Assembly (NCBI RefSeq): GCF_014069575.1
Contig: NZ_CP059675.1
Span: forward strand, 1,674,001 to 1,738,000
DNA length: 64,000 bases
DNA from: Schaalia sp. JY-X169
GTDB lineage: Bacteria; Actinomycetota; Actinomycetes; Actinomycetales; Actinomycetaceae
Reading direction: 5' to 3'
Shown here: positions 63,253 through 64,000 of the stretch, piece after piece
Numbering within the stretch: position 1 is the stretch's first letter
Layout of the letters: every line of letters begins with the position of its first letter
The notes under the pieces: model-generated
Seen by the model: the letters and a program-made list of their open reading frames with translations, nothing else
What the model was told of the DNA's origin: nothing
The model's database searches: none
Translations under genes and position numbers: made by a program

Positions 63253-63417
63253 GGCGGCGAGCGTCTTGTCGCCCGTCCTCGCCGATCCTTGTCCCCTGCC
63301 GAAATCTGCGGTCTCAATCGCTGTCCCCTCCTTCGATACTAGCGAGAGATAGTGTTATTCACCACAGCTAGAGCATCGTTGCTCTCCACATTGCTACAAG
63401 AGTGCTGTCGGCCCTGG

Positions 63418-64000
63418 TTAGTTGTTGTCGCACCAGTTGAGAAACTCTTCAGCCAGGATTATGGGCTTGCCAAACTGCGCTGCCTTCTTCGCCTTGCCAG
63501 ATTGAGTGCCAGACTCGGCGACGACAAGCACATCTGTCTTGGTCTTCGTCATGTGGGCCGACAGTAGCAAGCCATGGTCGAGGGCGAGTTTTTCCATCTC
63601 TTCTCGAAAGATGATGGCACCATCGCCGAGGACGACTGTGCCCGTGAAACAGACGCGTAGACCCGGAGCCAACACTGACGAAGGGGTCGGCGCCCCATCT
63701 TCTCTAGCAGTCTGACCTTCAGCGTGAACCCCAAACCTTTCATTCAGCGCAGTGATCGTCTCAAATGCGCTGCGGTCTGGCGCGAGCACACGCGACCAGA
63801 TTGACTTGAGTAGTTCCTCGGCAGCGACCGTGCCGCGCTTTGCTCCAACAAGCGTCATGCGCTCCGCTACCCCTGGGTCCGCATGCGCGGGAGGCCGAGC
63901 CAGCAGCACACCGGGCTCATCCATGGCCGCTCCGAAAGGGGCAGCCCAAGGGGCTGATTCGGCACCATCCTTCAGTGTCACCGCGCCGTCTCGAAGGGTA
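63418..64000 (-). CDS. BRCT-domain protein, C-terminal part (extends beyond the window)
   Basis: The frame stays open to the right edge (upstream of GTG 63981 it reads TLRDGA), so only the last 194 residues are seen. The final 85 residues form a BRCT domain of the bacterial ligase/exonuclease type: GLRVCFTGTVVLGDGAIIFR, MTKTKTDVLVVAESGTQSGK, KAAQFGKPIILAEEFLNWCD. Before it is a helical region (VAAEELLKSIWSRVLAPDRS). It could be the tail of an exonuclease or DNA polymerase III epsilon-like protein carrying BRCT, or another DNA-repair protein. NAD-dependent ligase is less likely because the preceding sequence does not look like the ligase HhH domain. Confidence 0.75.
   Translation of the reverse strand, partial: TLRDGAVTLKDGAESAPWAAPFGAAMDEPGVLLARPPAHADPGVAERMTLVGAKRGTVAAEELLKSIWSRVLAPDRSAFETITALNERFGVHAEGQTAREDGAPTPSSVLAPGLRVCFTGTVVLGDGAIIFREEMEKLALDHGLLLSAHMTKTKTDVLVVAESGTQSGKAKKAAQFGKPIILAEEFLNWCDNN

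Overview
The window is high-GC DNA from an actinobacterium. Purine-rich Shine-Dalgarno sites and GTG/TTG starts are common, and the gene content is actinobacterial: lipoprotein sugar-binding proteins with ATPase-less ABC permease pairs, an ISL3 element of the corynebacterial type, ROK and LacI regulators, and several apparently leaderless starts. Many sugar transporters, the arabinose operon and the PTS beta-glucoside locus fit a carbohydrate-fermenting relative of Actinomycetaceae or Bifidobacteriaceae. The sequence alone does not fix the genus.

Layout. 1-600: right end of a probable integrated element, with a partial Panacea-domain gene and a 3' tRNA-Gly fragment. 686-6739: amino-sugar operon (ROK regulator, binding lipoprotein, two permeases, GH3 N-acetylglucosaminidase) with an operator palindrome at the regulator start. 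6740-8050: CapA-like protein. 8153-12581: complete beta-glucoside locus with antiterminator, RAT/terminator switch, PTS EIIBCA and 6-phospho-beta-glucosidase. 12672-14286: DsbA-like and CcdA-like redox pair. 14401-15732: EamA exporter and tRNA-Pro(UGG). 16309-18553: sulfur cluster (SQR-like flavoprotein, TusE/DsrC, DsrE2-like protein). 18607-24533: conserved hypothetical, M20 amidohydrolase with MFS exporter, Ca2+-type P-ATPase. 24657-26716: His/Gly-rich PadR regulator divergent from a Cys-rich membrane protein, and a GNAT. 26707-29887: glucose/mannose-type ABC operon whose binding-protein gene has lost its signal peptide.

30542-41362 is one arabinose regulon: LacI-type operator, YtfQRT/YjfF-like transporter, a fused aldose-1-epimerase/ribulokinase, AraD, AraA and a LacI regulator. 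41387-49070 holds an FtsX/LolD-type exporter, a BCCT carrier, a HAD phosphatase and an APC permease. 50047-55919 is an IS graveyard (IS1634 fragment, IS3 fragment, intact IS3 with target duplication, truncated ISL3) carrying an MFS gene and a small antitoxin-like gene. It is bounded by a truncated ascorbate-type PTS EIIC and a GntR regulator reduced to its UTRA domain. 56415-64000 returns to core genes: carB without carA beside it, rmuC, a TrpB2-like gene, a broken MDR dehydrogenase and a partial BRCT protein.

Intergenic space carries at least three kinds of large palindrome: family 1 with three copies, family 2 with two nested copies, and two long perfect hairpins at transcript ends. All three sugar-binding-protein genes are followed by a strong hairpin before the next transport gene, a layout expected to give excess binding protein.
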